Below, piece by piece: positions 25,144 to 33,755 of a DNA stretch of 46,471 nucleotides. Under the pieces are notes generated by a model. It ran no database searches, had not been told where the DNA came from, and saw only the letters and a list, made by a program, of their open reading frames with translations. Where the stretch lies: contig JABSPM010000100.1 in the NCBI GenBank assembly GCA_013215095.1, positions 1 to 46,471 of the forward strand, read 5' to 3'. Origin of the DNA: Flavobacteriaceae bacterium. GTDB lineage: Bacteria > Bacteroidota > Bacteroidia > Flavobacteriales > Flavobacteriaceae. Each line of letters begins with the position of its first letter. Within the stretch, counting starts at the first letter, position 1. Both the position numbers and the translations under genes were made by a program.

Positions 25144-26397
25144 TTAAATTGCAAAAGCAGTTTTTACTTTATCTACATAATCCAATTTTTCCCAAGTAAA
25201 TAGCTCTACATCAATAGTTTTTTGTGCGCCATTTGGCTGTGTGAAAATTTTAGTAACGACTTCATTTTGTCTTCCCATATGACCATAAGCGGCAGTTTCA
25301 CTATACATTGGGTGTCTTAATTTTAGTCGACTTTCAATAGCTGCTGGGCGCATATCAAATAGTTCAGAAACTTTTACTGCAATTTCACCATCAGTCATAT
25401 TAAAAGGGCATGTGCCATAGGTGTCAATAAAAATTCCCATCGGTTCAACAACACCAATCGCATAACTTACCTGCACAAGTACTTCCTTGCATAGGCCAGC
25501 GGCAACTAAGTTCTTAGCAATATGACGTGTTGCATAAGCAGCACTTCGATCTACTTTGCTTGGGTCTTTACCAGAGAAAGCGCCACCTCCATGAGCGCCT
25601 TTTCCACCATAGGTATCTACAATAATTTTACGTCCTGTTAAACCTGTGTCACCATGGGGACCACCAATTACAAATTTACCTGTTGGGTTAATATGGTATT
25701 TGATGTTGTCATTAAACAAAGATTGAATGCCTTTGGGTAATTTAGCAATTACTCTTGGGATTAAAATTTCAATAATATCTTTTCTAATTTTTGCCAGCAT
25801 CGTCGCGTCATCAGCAAAATCATCATGTTGCGTAGAAACTACAATGGCATCGATACGCTGAGGGACATTATCATCACTATATTCTATGGTAACCTGACTT
25901 TTAGAATCGGGTCTTAAATAGCCAATGTCTTTGTTTTCTCTACGTAATGCGGCCAATTCTAATAAAATACGATGAGATAAATCTAAAGCTAAAGGCATGA
26001 AATTTTCGGTTTCACGAGAGGCGTAACCAAACATCATTCCTTGGTCTCCAGCACCTTGCTCTTCTTTAGAATCTCTATCTACACCACGATTAATATCATC
26101 AGATTGTTCATGGATAGCAGATAATACACCACATGAGTTTCCGTCAAACATATATTCGCCTTTGGTATAACCAATTTTGTTAATGGTTTCTCTAGCAATT
26201 TTCTGAACGTCTAAATAGGTTTTAGATTTTACTTCTCCTGCTAAAACCACTTGTCCTGTAGTTACCAAAGTTTCACAAGCAACCTTGGAATCTCTATCAA
26301 AAGCTAAAAAATTATCAATTAATGCGTCGCTGATTTGGTCTGCAACTTTATCTGGGTGACCTTCAGATACACTCTCTGAAGTGAATAAGTATGACAT
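25144..26397 (-). CDS. metK: S-adenosylmethionine synthetase
   Basis: Makes SAM from methionine and ATP. The 417-residue protein is complete: [20 protein letters not shown] at the start, then the ATP-site [12 protein letters not shown], the active-site loop region [22 protein letters not shown], and [19 protein letters not shown]. It is a single gene with its own terminator. I found no SAM riboswitch in its upstream region, in contrast to the methionine operon at 39805. With ahcY and metH it forms the SAM cycle. Confidence 0.97.
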   Translation of the reverse strand: MSYLFTSESVSEGHPDKVADQISDALIDNFLAFDRDSKVACETLVTTGQVVLAGEVKSKTYLDVQKIARETINKIGYTKGEYMFDGNSCGVLSAIHEQSDDINRGVDRDSKEEQGAGDQGMMFGYASRETENFMPLALDLSHRILLELAALRRENKDIGYLRPDSKSQVTIEYSDDNVPQRIDAIVVSTQHDDFADDATMLAKIRKDIIEILIPRVIAKLPKGIQSLFNDNIKYHINPTGKFVIGGPHGDTGLTGRKIIVDTYGGKGAHGGGAFSGKDPSKVDRSAAYATRHIAKNLVAAGLCKEVLVQVSYAIGVVEPMGIFIDTYGTCPFNMTDGEIAVKVSELFDMRPAAIESRLKLRHPMYSETAAYGHMGRQNEVVTKIFTQPNGAQKTIDVELFTWEKLDYVDKVKTAFAI

Positions 26398-26640
26398 AAG
26401 TCTTTATTTTTTTTTAAACAAAAGGAAATTTGAATTGCTGGAAAGCCACAGAAGTCTATGAATTACTGCTTTAGCATTTTTAAATCCTGAACTATGTTTC
26501 AGAATGCATTTCTTTATAAGCAAAGAAACATAGAGGTTGCAATCAGATCAAATTTTCCTCAAAAATTAAGTTGCAAATCTAAGCAATGTAAAGGTTTTAA
26601 AAAATTTAAATACTGTAAATATTATTTTTTTTGAAAAAAA

Positions 26641-26671
26641 TTGCGAATTAAAAATGAATTCTGTTATTTTG
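26641..26671 (+). promoter_or_regulatory. candidate promoter of the ilv operon
   Basis: TTG at 26641-26643 and TATTTTG at 26665-26671, one base short of TAnnTTTG, are 21 bases apart. A start near 26677 would leave leader peptide 1 with almost no untranslated region. The assignment is tentative. Confidence 0.35.
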
Positions 26672-26679
26672 ATTCTCAA

Positions 26680-26739
26680 ATGAAAGAACAATTTATTTAT
26701 AGCATCTCTTTGAGCGTCATTGCAGTAATTTTGCAATGA
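26680..26739 (+). CDS. ilvL: ilv leader peptide 1
   Basis: A 19-residue ORF, MKEQFIYSISLSVIAVILQ. From residue 13 on, Val-Ile-Ala-Val-Ile-Leu gives a dense block of branched-chain codons; in total there are 4 Ile, 2 Val and 2 Leu. It ends TGA inside one arm of a hairpin and is followed by an intrinsic terminator at 26775-26810. This is the arrangement of an attenuation leader such as E. coli ilvL. It is too short for family searches, so the support is codon content, position upstream of ilvDBNC and the alternative pairings. Confidence 0.7.
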   Translation: MKEQFIYSISLSVIAVILQ

Positions 26740-26810
26740 TAGAGGGTATGTGAATAAATTTTAAAATAAAAAGCAAAACGCCCTCCTATCATATGGAAGG
26801 CGTTTTTTTT
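26717..26810 (+). promoter_or_regulatory. ilv attenuator 1 (alternative RNA structures and terminator)
   Basis: Region 1 TCATTGCA (26717-26724) pairs perfectly with region 2 TGCAATGA (26732-26739). Region 2, TGATAGAGGG (26737-26746), can instead pair with region 3, CCCTCCTATCA (26781-26791), ten pairs with one bulged C. Region 3 lies in the 5' arm and loop of the terminator ACGCCCTCC/GGAAGGCGT (26778-26803), which is followed by a T run. Ribosomes stalled at the Val/Ile codons would cover region 1 and favour 2:3, allowing read-through. Ribosomes reaching the stop would cover region 2 and favour termination. Confidence 0.75.
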
Positions 26811-26815
26811 TAGAT

Positions 26816-26875
26816 ATGATTTTACAACAGAATACTAATATTATAGATGTCATTGTCATTACTAACACTAGTTAA
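26816..26875 (+). CDS. ilvL: ilv leader peptide 2
   Basis: A second 19-residue ORF, MILQQNTNIIDVIVITNTS, beginning 6 bases after the T run of attenuator 1. It has 5 Ile, 2 Val and 1 Leu, with Ile-Ile-Asp-Val-Ile-Val-Ile in a row, and a terminator 30 bases later. It is independent of peptide 1 in sequence but has the same length and role markers. The support is codon content and position. Confidence 0.65.
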   Translation: MILQQNTNIIDVIVITNTS

Positions 26876-26937
26876 TGATATAGACTGTTATGCAACATAT
26901 ATAAAGCCTGTATCTATAATGATACAGGCTTTTTTTA
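26840..26937 (+). promoter_or_regulatory. ilv attenuator 2 with terminator
   Basis: AGCCTGTATC (26905-26914), loop TATAAT and GATACAGGCT (26921-26930) form a perfect 10-bp stem followed by seven T residues. ATCTATAAT (26912-26920), which is the end of the 5' arm plus the loop, is perfectly complementary to ATTATAGAT (26840-26848), the Ile-Ile-Asp codons of leader peptide 2. This gives a possible competing structure. The antiterminator is less clear than in attenuator 1. Confidence 0.68.
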
Positions 26938-27102
26938 TAAATAACATGAATTGGATGTCATGAGGTGCGATGCGTAAATATCTGTAGGTAAGTGTTTTAT
27001 TTAAAAAATCCAAACAATGAATTTAAACAAAATGAAAATTAGCATAATGACAAAAGTAAAAATGGCTTTTAGTTTTGAAGCCTTAATTAAGAAAAATACG
27101 AC

Positions 27103-28782
27103 ATGATGAAGCTCAATAGGTATAGCAAAACAGTAACTCAAGATCCAACACAGCCTGCGGCTCAAGCAATGTTGCATGGTATAGGCTTAATAAGAGCGGA
27201 TTTTGATAAGGCAATAGTTGGAATAGCAAGTACAGGATACGAGGGTAATCCTTGTAATATGCATCTTAATAATTTAGCAAAATTAGCTAAAAAAGGAACC
27301 TTAAATCAAGATGTTGTAGGGTTGATATTTAATACTATTGGGGTTAGTGACGGCATTTCTATGGGAACTCCAGGAATGCGTTATTCCTTGCCTTCTCGTG
27401 ATGTCATTGCAGATTCTATGGAAACTGTAGTGCAGGCAATGAGTTATGACGGACTTATCACTGTTGTAGGTTGTGATAAAAATATGCCAGGTGCATTAAT
27501 GGCAATGATTAGATTAAATCGACCAGCTATTTTGGTGTATGGAGGAACTATAGATTCGGGCTGCCACAATGAAAAAAAATTGGATGTGGTTTCTGCCTTT
27601 GAAGCTTGGGGAAGTAAAGTTGCGGGCACTATGGAACAAGAGGAGTTTGAATGTATTATAAAAAAAGCTGTTCCAGGTGCTGGAGCATGTGGCGGCATGT
27701 ATACAGCAAATACTATGGCATCGGCAATTGAAGCTTTGGGTATGACCCTGCCTTTTAATGCTTCAAATCCAGCTAGAAGCTTTGAAAAGCAAAATGAAGC
27801 TATAGCTGCTGGAGAGGCAATGCGAGTGTTGTTAGAAAAAGACATTAAACCGTCAGATATTATCACAAGAAAATCATTGGAAAACGCCATACGATTGATT
27901 ACTATTCTTGGAGGTTCTACCAATGCAGTCTTACACTTTCTAGCAATTGCTAGAGCTGCTCAAATTGATTTTACTTTAGATGATTTTCAAAAGTTGAGTG
28001 ATGATACACCTTTTTTGGCAGATTTGAAACCAAGTGGAAAATATTTAATGGAAGATTTACATGATGTTGGTGGCATTCCGGCAGTTTTAAAATATCTCTT
28101 AAAAAAAGGTTTACTACACGGTGATTGTTTGACAGTTACAGGAAAGACTTTAGCAGAAAATTTATCTGATGTAAACGACTTAAAAGACGCACAAGATGTT
28201 ATACGGCCATTAGAACATCCGATTAAAACCTCAGGACATTTAAGAATGTTGTATGGAAACCTTGCAAAGGAAGGTAGTGTCGCAAAAATAACCGGTAAGG
28301 AAGGGGTAAGGTTTAAAGGAAAAGCAAAGGTTTATGAAGGTGAATTTGAAGCTAATGCGGGTATTAGTGAGGGTGAAGTTGAAAAAGGTGATGTCGTTGT
28401 TATTCGATACGAAGGTCCAAAAGGAGGTCCTGGAATGCCCGAAATGTTAAAACCTACTTCAGCAATTATGGGGGCAGGATTAGGAAAAGATGTGGCGCTA
28501 ATTACAGATGGGCGTTTTTCTGGTGGTACACATGGTTTTGTAGTTGGGCATATCACTCCAGAAGCTCAGGAAGGTGGTACAATTGCTCTGGTGAGAGATG
28601 GAGATAGTATTACAATTGATGCCGAGACAAATACGATAACAGTAGATGTATCTGATGAAGAATTAATGGAACGAAAACAACAATGGAGGGCGCCAGAACT
28701 AAAAGTAAAACGAGGTGTACTTTATAAATATGCAAAAACAGTATCATCAGCATCCAGAGGATGTGTTACCGATGAGTTTTAA
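27103..28782 (+). CDS. ilvD: dihydroxy-acid dehydratase
   Basis: Dehydrates 2,3-dihydroxy-isovalerate and -methylvalerate to the 2-oxo acids, the step before transamination to Val and Ile. The 559-residue protein has the [Fe-S] cysteines in [10 protein letters not shown] and [12 protein letters not shown], the conserved [19 protein letters not shown] and the C-terminal [12 protein letters not shown] tandem ATG leaves a one-codon uncertainty at the start. It is the first structural gene of the ilv operon, behind the double attenuator, and overlaps ilvB by one base (TAATG). Confidence 0.97.
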   Translation: MMKLNRYSKTVTQDPTQPAAQAMLHGIGLIRADFDKAIVGIASTGYEGNPCNMHLNNLAKLAKKGTLNQDVVGLIFNTIGVSDGISMGTPGMRYSLPSRDVIADSMETVVQAMSYDGLITVVGCDKNMPGALMAMIRLNRPAILVYGGTIDSGCHNEKKLDVVSAFEAWGSKVAGTMEQEEFECIIKKAVPGAGACGGMYTANTMASAIEALGMTLPFNASNPARSFEKQNEAIAAGEAMRVLLEKDIKPSDIITRKSLENAIRLITILGGSTNAVLHFLAIARAAQIDFTLDDFQKLSDDTPFLADLKPSGKYLMEDLHDVGGIPAVLKYLLKKGLLHGDCLTVTGKTLAENLSDVNDLKDAQDVIRPLEHPIKTSGHLRMLYGNLAKEGSVAKITGKEGVRFKGKAKVYEGEFEANAGISEGEVEKGDVVVIRYEGPKGGPGMPEMLKPTSAIMGAGLGKDVALITDGRFSGGTHGFVVGHITPEAQEGGTIALVRDGDSITIDAETNTITVDVSDEELMERKQQWRAPELKVKRGVLYKYAKTVSSASRGCVTDEF

Positions 28783-30536
28783 TGATGGTTAAACACGAGA
28801 TTATGAAAACAAAACAAACAATTTTAGAAAAAAAAGTAATACACAGTAGTACGTATGTGTCTGGAAGCGAAGCGGTAGTAAAATGTTTATTAGCAGAAGG
28901 TGTTGATGTCTTGTACGGATACCCTGGAGGTGCTATTATGCCTGTTTATGACGCCCTTTATAAATACCAAGATAAAATACATCATGTGTTAACACGTCAT
29001 GAGCAAGGTGCAACACACGCCGCTCAAGGTTATGCGCGTATTTCTGGGAAAACAGGAGTAGCTATAGCGACCTCCGGACCTGGGGCAACAAATTTAATTA
29101 CAGGAATTGCCGATGCACAGATAGATTCTACACCAATGGTTTGCATTACAGGTCAGGTGCCTTCTCATCTACTAGGGAGTGATGCATTTCAAGAAACAGA
29201 TATTGTTGGTATCTCTACACCAATTACAAAATGGAATCATCAAGTCACAAAAGCTTCTGAAATTCCAGAGGTTTTAGCAAAAGCATTTTATATTGCTAAA
29301 AGCGGACGTCCAGGACCAGTTCTCATTGATATTACCAAAGATGCGCAGTTCGAAAAATTTGAATTTTCATATAAAAAATGTGAAAGCATAAGAAGCTATA
29401 ATCCTGTTCCAAAAATAGAATTAAGTAGTGTGAAAACTGCTGCTGAATTAATTAATGCAGCAAAAAGACCTATGATAGTATGGGGGCAAGGTGTTATTCT
29501 TGGAGAAGCAGAGCAAGAATTGACAGCTGTTATAGAAAAAGCAGGTATTCCATCGGCATGGACAATTATGGGGGCCTCGGCTATCCCAACATCACATCCC
29601 TTAAATGTAGGTATGGTTGGTATGCATGGCAATTATGCGCCTAATGTATTAACCAATGAATGTGATGTGTTAATCGCAATAGGAATGCGTTTTGATGATC
29701 GTGTTACAGGACGATTAGATGCTTATGCTAGACAAGCAAAAATTATTCATTTTGAAATAGATCCAGCTGAAATTCATAAGAATGTAAAGGCAGATGTTGC
29801 TGTTTTGGGTGATGCTAAAGAGAGTTTAAAGCTAGTGCTGCCATTACTAAAGGCAAACTCGCATCCTGAATGGCATCAAAAGTTTAAATATTTATATGAG
29901 GTAGAGTTTGAAAAGGTCATTGATAAGGACTTGCATCCAACAAAAGAAGGGATGACTATGGGAGAAGTTTTAAAAGAGATAAATGCCCAAACTAAAGGTA
30001 ATGCCGCTATAGTTTCTGATGTTGGGCAGCATCAAATGATAGCTTGTAGGTATGCAAATTTTAACAAAACAAAAAGTAATATTACATCTGGTGGATTAGG
30101 TACAATGGGCTTTAGTTTACCAGCGGCTATTGGTGCAAAAATGGCTGCTCCAGAACGTGAAGTGATTTCTATTTCTGGAGATGGTGGTTGTCAAATGACG
30201 ATACAGGAGCTAGGAACTATACTTCAATCTAAAATAGCGGTTAAGGTTGTAGTGCTTAACAATGAGTTTTTAGGTATGGTAAGACAATGGCAGCAGTTGT
30301 TTTTTGATAAACGCTATGCTTCCACTCAAATGACCAATCCAGATTTTATTACTATCGCAAAGGGCTATTTTTTAAATGCTAAACGTGTTACAAAACGCGA
30401 AGACTTAGCAGAAGCAGTCGCAGAAATGATAGCTAGTAAAGACGCATACTTTCTAGAGGTGTGTGTAGAAAAAGAAGATAATGTGTTTCCTATGGTACCT
30501 GCGGGTGCATCGGTTTCAGAAATAAGATTAACATAG
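28782..30536 (+). CDS. ilvB: acetolactate synthase, large (catalytic) subunit
   Basis: Thiamine-diphosphate enzyme that condenses pyruvate with pyruvate or 2-oxobutyrate, the first common step of Val/Leu and Ile synthesis. The 584-residue protein shows GYPGGAIMPVYDALY, the catalytic-Glu region RHEQGATHAAQGYAR, and the ThDP/Mg motif GDGGCQM followed by VVVLNN. An internal ATG at 28803 is an alternative start and would remove seven residues. It overlaps ilvD by one base and precedes ilvN by two. Confidence 0.97.
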   Translation: MMVKHEIMKTKQTILEKKVIHSSTYVSGSEAVVKCLLAEGVDVLYGYPGGAIMPVYDALYKYQDKIHHVLTRHEQGATHAAQGYARISGKTGVAIATSGPGATNLITGIADAQIDSTPMVCITGQVPSHLLGSDAFQETDIVGISTPITKWNHQVTKASEIPEVLAKAFYIAKSGRPGPVLIDITKDAQFEKFEFSYKKCESIRSYNPVPKIELSSVKTAAELINAAKRPMIVWGQGVILGEAEQELTAVIEKAGIPSAWTIMGASAIPTSHPLNVGMVGMHGNYAPNVLTNECDVLIAIGMRFDDRVTGRLDAYARQAKIIHFEIDPAEIHKNVKADVAVLGDAKESLKLVLPLLKANSHPEWHQKFKYLYEVEFEKVIDKDLHPTKEGMTMGEVLKEINAQTKGNAAIVSDVGQHQMIACRYANFNKTKSNITSGGLGTMGFSLPAAIGAKMAAPEREVISISGDGGCQMTIQELGTILQSKIAVKVVVLNNEFLGMVRQWQQLFFDKRYASTQMTNPDFITIAKGYFLNAKRVTKREDLAEAVAEMIASKDAYFLEVCVEKEDNVFPMVPAGASVSEIRLT

Positions 30537-30538
30537 TT

Positions 30539-31069
30539 ATGGAAAAAGAAAAAAAACAATATACAGTCTCAGTTTATACCGAAAATAATATTGGACTATT
30601 AAATAGAATTTCGGCAATTTTTCAAAGAAGACATATCAATATTGAAAGCATGAATATTTCGGCTTCTGAAATTGAAGGTGTTTCAAGGTTTACAATATTA
30701 GTTATTGTCTCTGAAGTGCAAATAAAGAGAATTATTGGTCAAATTGAAAAACAAATAGAAGTTATAAAGGCGTATTATCATACCGATGAAGACACTATTT
30801 ATCAAGTCTCAGGGATGTTTAAAATTAAGTCAGATTTGCTTTTTGAAGAGGGTCAAATACAGCAGATTATTAAGGATAGTAATTCTAGAATTGTCGCTGT
30901 AAATAAGAGGTTTTTTGTGTTGGAAAAATCTGGAAGAAAGCAAGAAGTAGAACAGCTTCATCAGACACTTAGAACTTTCGGAATTATGCAATATGTGCGT
31001 TCTGGTCGCATTGCAGTAACTAAAGATGAAATGAAAATATCAGAAATAATAACAGGATTAAAAAATTAA
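30539..31069 (+). CDS. ilvN: acetolactate synthase, small (regulatory) subunit
   Basis: Binds valine and controls the IlvB catalytic subunit. The 176-residue protein has an N-terminal ACT domain ([20 protein letters not shown], then INIESMNIS) and a C-terminal ACT-like half, as in other IlvN/IlvH proteins of this length. It lies between ilvB and ilvC, with gaps of 2 and 13 bases, so it is in the same transcript. Confidence 0.95.
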   Translation: MEKEKKQYTVSVYTENNIGLLNRISAIFQRRHINIESMNISASEIEGVSRFTILVIVSEVQIKRIIGQIEKQIEVIKAYYHTDEDTIYQVSGMFKIKSDLLFEEGQIQQIIKDSNSRIVAVNKRFFVLEKSGRKQEVEQLHQTLRTFGIMQYVRSGRIAVTKDEMKISEIITGLKN

Positions 31070-31082
31070 TACACAATACACA

Positions 31083-32582
31083 ATGGCAAATTATTTTAAT
31101 ACATTAGCGTTAGGTCAAAAATTAGAGCAATTATCTAAATGCAGATTTATGGAATCTTCAGAATTTGAAGATGATGTTTTGGCTTTAAAAGGAAAGAAGA
31201 TTGTAATCGTTGGTTGTGGTGCGCAAGGGTTAAATCAAGGTTTAAATATGAGAGATTCTGGCTTAAATATCGCTTATGCGCTAAGGGATAGTGCTATCTC
31301 AGAAAAGAGAACATCGTATAGAAATGCAAAGGATAACGGTTTTATAATAGGAACCTATGAGGCTTTAATTCCTTCAGCAGATTTGATTTGTAATTTAACC
31401 CCAGACAAACAGCATAGTAATGTTGTTGATGCTGTCATGCCATTAATGAAGAAAGGAGCTACTTTAGCCTACTCACATGGGTTTAATATTGTAGAAGAGG
31501 GACAGCAAATTCGTGAAGATTTAACTGTAATTATGGTGGCGCCAAAATGTCCTGGAACTGAGGTTAGAGAAGAGTATTTGCGTGGATTTGGGGTGCCAAC
31601 ATTAATTGCAGTGCATCCAGAAAATGATCCAGAACAAAAGGGTTGGTCACAAGCAAAAGCTTATGCTGTAGCTACAGGAGGACATAAGGCAGGTGTCTTA
31701 GAATCATCATTTGTTGCTGAGGTAAAATCAGATTTAATGGGAGAACAAACGATTTTATGTGGAGTGCTACAAACGGCATCCATTTTATTATTTGATAAAA
31801 TGATAGAAGATCGTAAGGAGCCAAGTTATGCAGCGAAATTAATTCAATATGGTTGGGAAACTATTACAGAGGCTTTAAAACATGGTGGTATTACGAATAT
31901 GATGGACCGATTGTCTAATCCAGCTAAAATAAAAGCATATTATCTTTCAGAAGAACTAAAGACGATAATGAAACCGTTATTTGATAAACATATGAATGAT
32001 ATTATGTCGGGGCATTTCTCTAAAACTATGATGGAGGATTGGGCAAAAGATGATGAAAGTTTATTGTCTTTGAGAGCCGCAACTGGCGAAACTGCTTTTG
32101 AAAAGACAACTGCTACCGCAGCACATATTTCTGAGCAAGAGTATTTTGATCATGGTGTATTGATGATAGCATTTGTGAGGGCAGGAGTAGAATTGGCGTT
32201 TGAAACTATGGTGGCTTCAGGTATTGTTGAAGCATCAGCGTATTATGAATCATTACATGAATTGCCTTTAATTGCAAATACAGTGGCGAGAAAGAAACTG
32301 TTTGAAATGAATCGTATCATATCAGATACAGCTGAGTATGGGTGTTACTTGTTTGATCATGCATGTAAACCTTTATTGGAAGATTTTATAAAAACGGTAT
32401 CTGAAGATGTTATAGGTGAAGCATATGCAAGTTCTAATAGAGTTGATAATATAGAGCTTATTGCGGTAAATGAGGCTATTAGGAGTCATTCAATTGAAGT
32501 TACAGGTAAAGTGCTTCGTGCAGCTATGACTGAAATGAAAGTTATAAAAACAAAGGAGACTCATAGCCCGTCGTTAGTGTAA
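31083..32582 (+). CDS. ilvC: ketol-acid reductoisomerase, class II
   Basis: NADPH-dependent isomerisation and reduction of acetolactate or acetohydroxybutyrate. The 499-residue length and the duplicated C-terminal domain mark the long class II form of E. coli and plants, rather than the 330-residue class I. Motifs are [20 protein letters not shown] (NADPH), [12 protein letters not shown] and [17 protein letters not shown]. It is the last intact gene of the ilv operon; the truncated ilvA follows three bases later. Confidence 0.97.
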   Translation: MANYFNTLALGQKLEQLSKCRFMESSEFEDDVLALKGKKIVIVGCGAQGLNQGLNMRDSGLNIAYALRDSAISEKRTSYRNAKDNGFIIGTYEALIPSADLICNLTPDKQHSNVVDAVMPLMKKGATLAYSHGFNIVEEGQQIREDLTVIMVAPKCPGTEVREEYLRGFGVPTLIAVHPENDPEQKGWSQAKAYAVATGGHKAGVLESSFVAEVKSDLMGEQTILCGVLQTASILLFDKMIEDRKEPSYAAKLIQYGWETITEALKHGGITNMMDRLSNPAKIKAYYLSEELKTIMKPLFDKHMNDIMSGHFSKTMMEDWAKDDESLLSLRAATGETAFEKTTATAAHISEQEYFDHGVLMIAFVRAGVELAFETMVASGIVEASAYYESLHELPLIANTVARKKLFEMNRIISDTAEYGCYLFDHACKPLLEDFIKTVSEDVIGEAYASSNRVDNIELIAVNEAIRSHSIEVTGKVLRAAMTEMKVIKTKETHSPSLV

Positions 32583-32585
32583 TTT

Positions 32586-32768
32586 ATGAAAGCATTAGCT
32601 ACATATTTTCTAAGTCTTCACGATGTGAATGAGGCAGCACAAAAATTTAAACATGTTGCTTCTGTAACACCCTTAGTGCAAAACATGCAATACTCCAAGA
32701 AATTTCAATGTAATGTCATGTTTAAACGTGAAGACTTGCAATTGGTGCGTTCCTATAAAATTAAGTAG
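32586..32768 (+). pseudogene. ilvA: truncated threonine dehydratase
   Basis: Sixty codons at the 3' end of the ilv operon encode only the N-terminus of threonine deaminase, which makes 2-oxobutyrate for isoleucine. The diagnostic FKREDLQLVRSYKIK covers the PLP lysine motif, and the frame then meets TAG where the family continues with a Gly-Ala-Tyr stretch. The missing part (about 350 residues, including the regulatory domain) is not found downstream in any frame. A MITE-like repeat begins about 45 bases later. The protein cannot be active, so 2-oxobutyrate must come from another gene or route. Confidence 0.85.
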
Positions 32769-32813
32769 AATTATGAAACGATATGATTTTCAAGATTGTT
32801 TTGCAAGACTTTT

Positions 32814-32979
32814 GTTATACCAGTTCTTCTGTTAAATTACACATTAGAAAAATGATAATTTTTTGTGTTAGATAAAAAGAAAAATGAATCATAGCATTAG
32901 TTAAGAGTTATTTTTATTTTGAAAGATAATGCAAAAAAGCCCATTTTAATTGAGCAATTTAGGAGTAGAGATGGAATTA
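32814..32979 (+). repeat. dispersed noncoding repeat, copy 2 (longest, MITE-like)
   Basis: Left end GTTATACCAGTTCTTCT and right end GAGTAGAGATGG are imperfect inverted repeats, and there is no coding capacity between them. Positions 32857-32979 match copy 1 at 139-260, and both ends match the short copy 3 at 12785-12832. It sits just behind the truncated ilvA. I could not see a convincing target-site duplication. Confidence 0.72.
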
Positions 32980-33143
32980 ATGGTTAAAAGCTTTTTAATA
33001 GTGGTCTTTCTTAGTTGTGAACCAAAATATTTTTTATGGTAATATATCAACATGAAAAATAGTCACACCTTATGATGGGATAGCTGTTTAATTTTTTTAT
33101 ATTGGTGTACTATTAAACTTGCAATCTCAATAAAATCAACATT

Positions 33144-33560
33144 ATGAAAATCAATCACAAAATTTGTGTTACTTTAAGTGTTTTATGTTTGTCAATTATT
33201 TCGGTATCATGTAATGAAACGGAAGAGAAAGACAATAAGAAAAATGAAATTATTATGAATGAAGACTCGAATCACATTGTATTGATAAATCCATTTGAAG
33301 TTCCAGAAGGGAAATTGGAAGCGTCCATTGAGTATTGGGAAGCTTGTAGAGATTTTCTAAAAGGACAACCAGGTTATGTTTCAACCAAATTACATCAATC
33401 AATTAAAGCTAATGCAAAGTTTGAATTGATAAATATTGCTGTTTGGGAAAGTCCTAAGGTTTTTTCTGAGGCAACTCAGAAAATGATTAAAGAATTGGGT
33501 GTGCCTCCAGTAGAGGGTTTAAAACCCAATCCATCGCTTTATAAAATTGTCAGAGAGTAA
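33144..33560 (+). CDS. lipoprotein with antibiotic biosynthesis monooxygenase-like domain
   Basis: A 138-residue secreted protein. The signal peptide ends in ISVSC, so Cys23 is probably lipidated, followed by a charged linker (NETEEKDNKKNE). Residues 45-138 form an ABM-type ferredoxin-like domain: VLINPFEVPEGKLEASIEYW, FLKGQPGYVSTKLHQSI and FELINIAVWES. ABM domains are found in monooxygenases and heme-degrading enzymes, but the substrate here is unknown. The gene stands alone between the truncated ilvA and the convergent leuB. Confidence 0.75.
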   Translation: MKINHKICVTLSVLCLSIISVSCNETEEKDNKKNEIIMNEDSNHIVLINPFEVPEGKLEASIEYWEACRDFLKGQPGYVSTKLHQSIKANAKFELINIAVWESPKVFSEATQKMIKELGVPPVEGLKPNPSLYKIVRE

Positions 33561-33642
33561 ATAATAAATATGATATCATTAAGTGTTTGAAATCGTAAAA
33601 TGTTATCATTGAAAATTGTTAACAATACGTTGTTTTAAAAGT

Positions 33643-33701
33643 AAAACATTCAGCCTATGTTTTTCTGTTATACAGTTTGAAGCACATAGGCTGAATGTTT
33701 T
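33643..33701. terminator. long inverted repeat between convergent genes
   Basis: AAAACATTCAGCCTATGT (33643-33660) and ACATAGGCTGAATGTTTT (33684-33701) are perfect 18-base inverted repeats with a 23-base loop. The stem ends in A/T-rich arms, so it could terminate both the lipoprotein gene and leuB, though the arms are unusually long and the loop unusually large. Confidence 0.55.
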
Positions 33702-33755
33702 GATACCTTCAAAATAGCGCTTGCATCGATTTGGAGGTTATACAAGCGGTTCTAA

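Noticed and set aside
26398-26640. Possible SAM riboswitch upstream of metK
   Set aside because: None of the S-box core blocks seen at 39805-39930 occur here.
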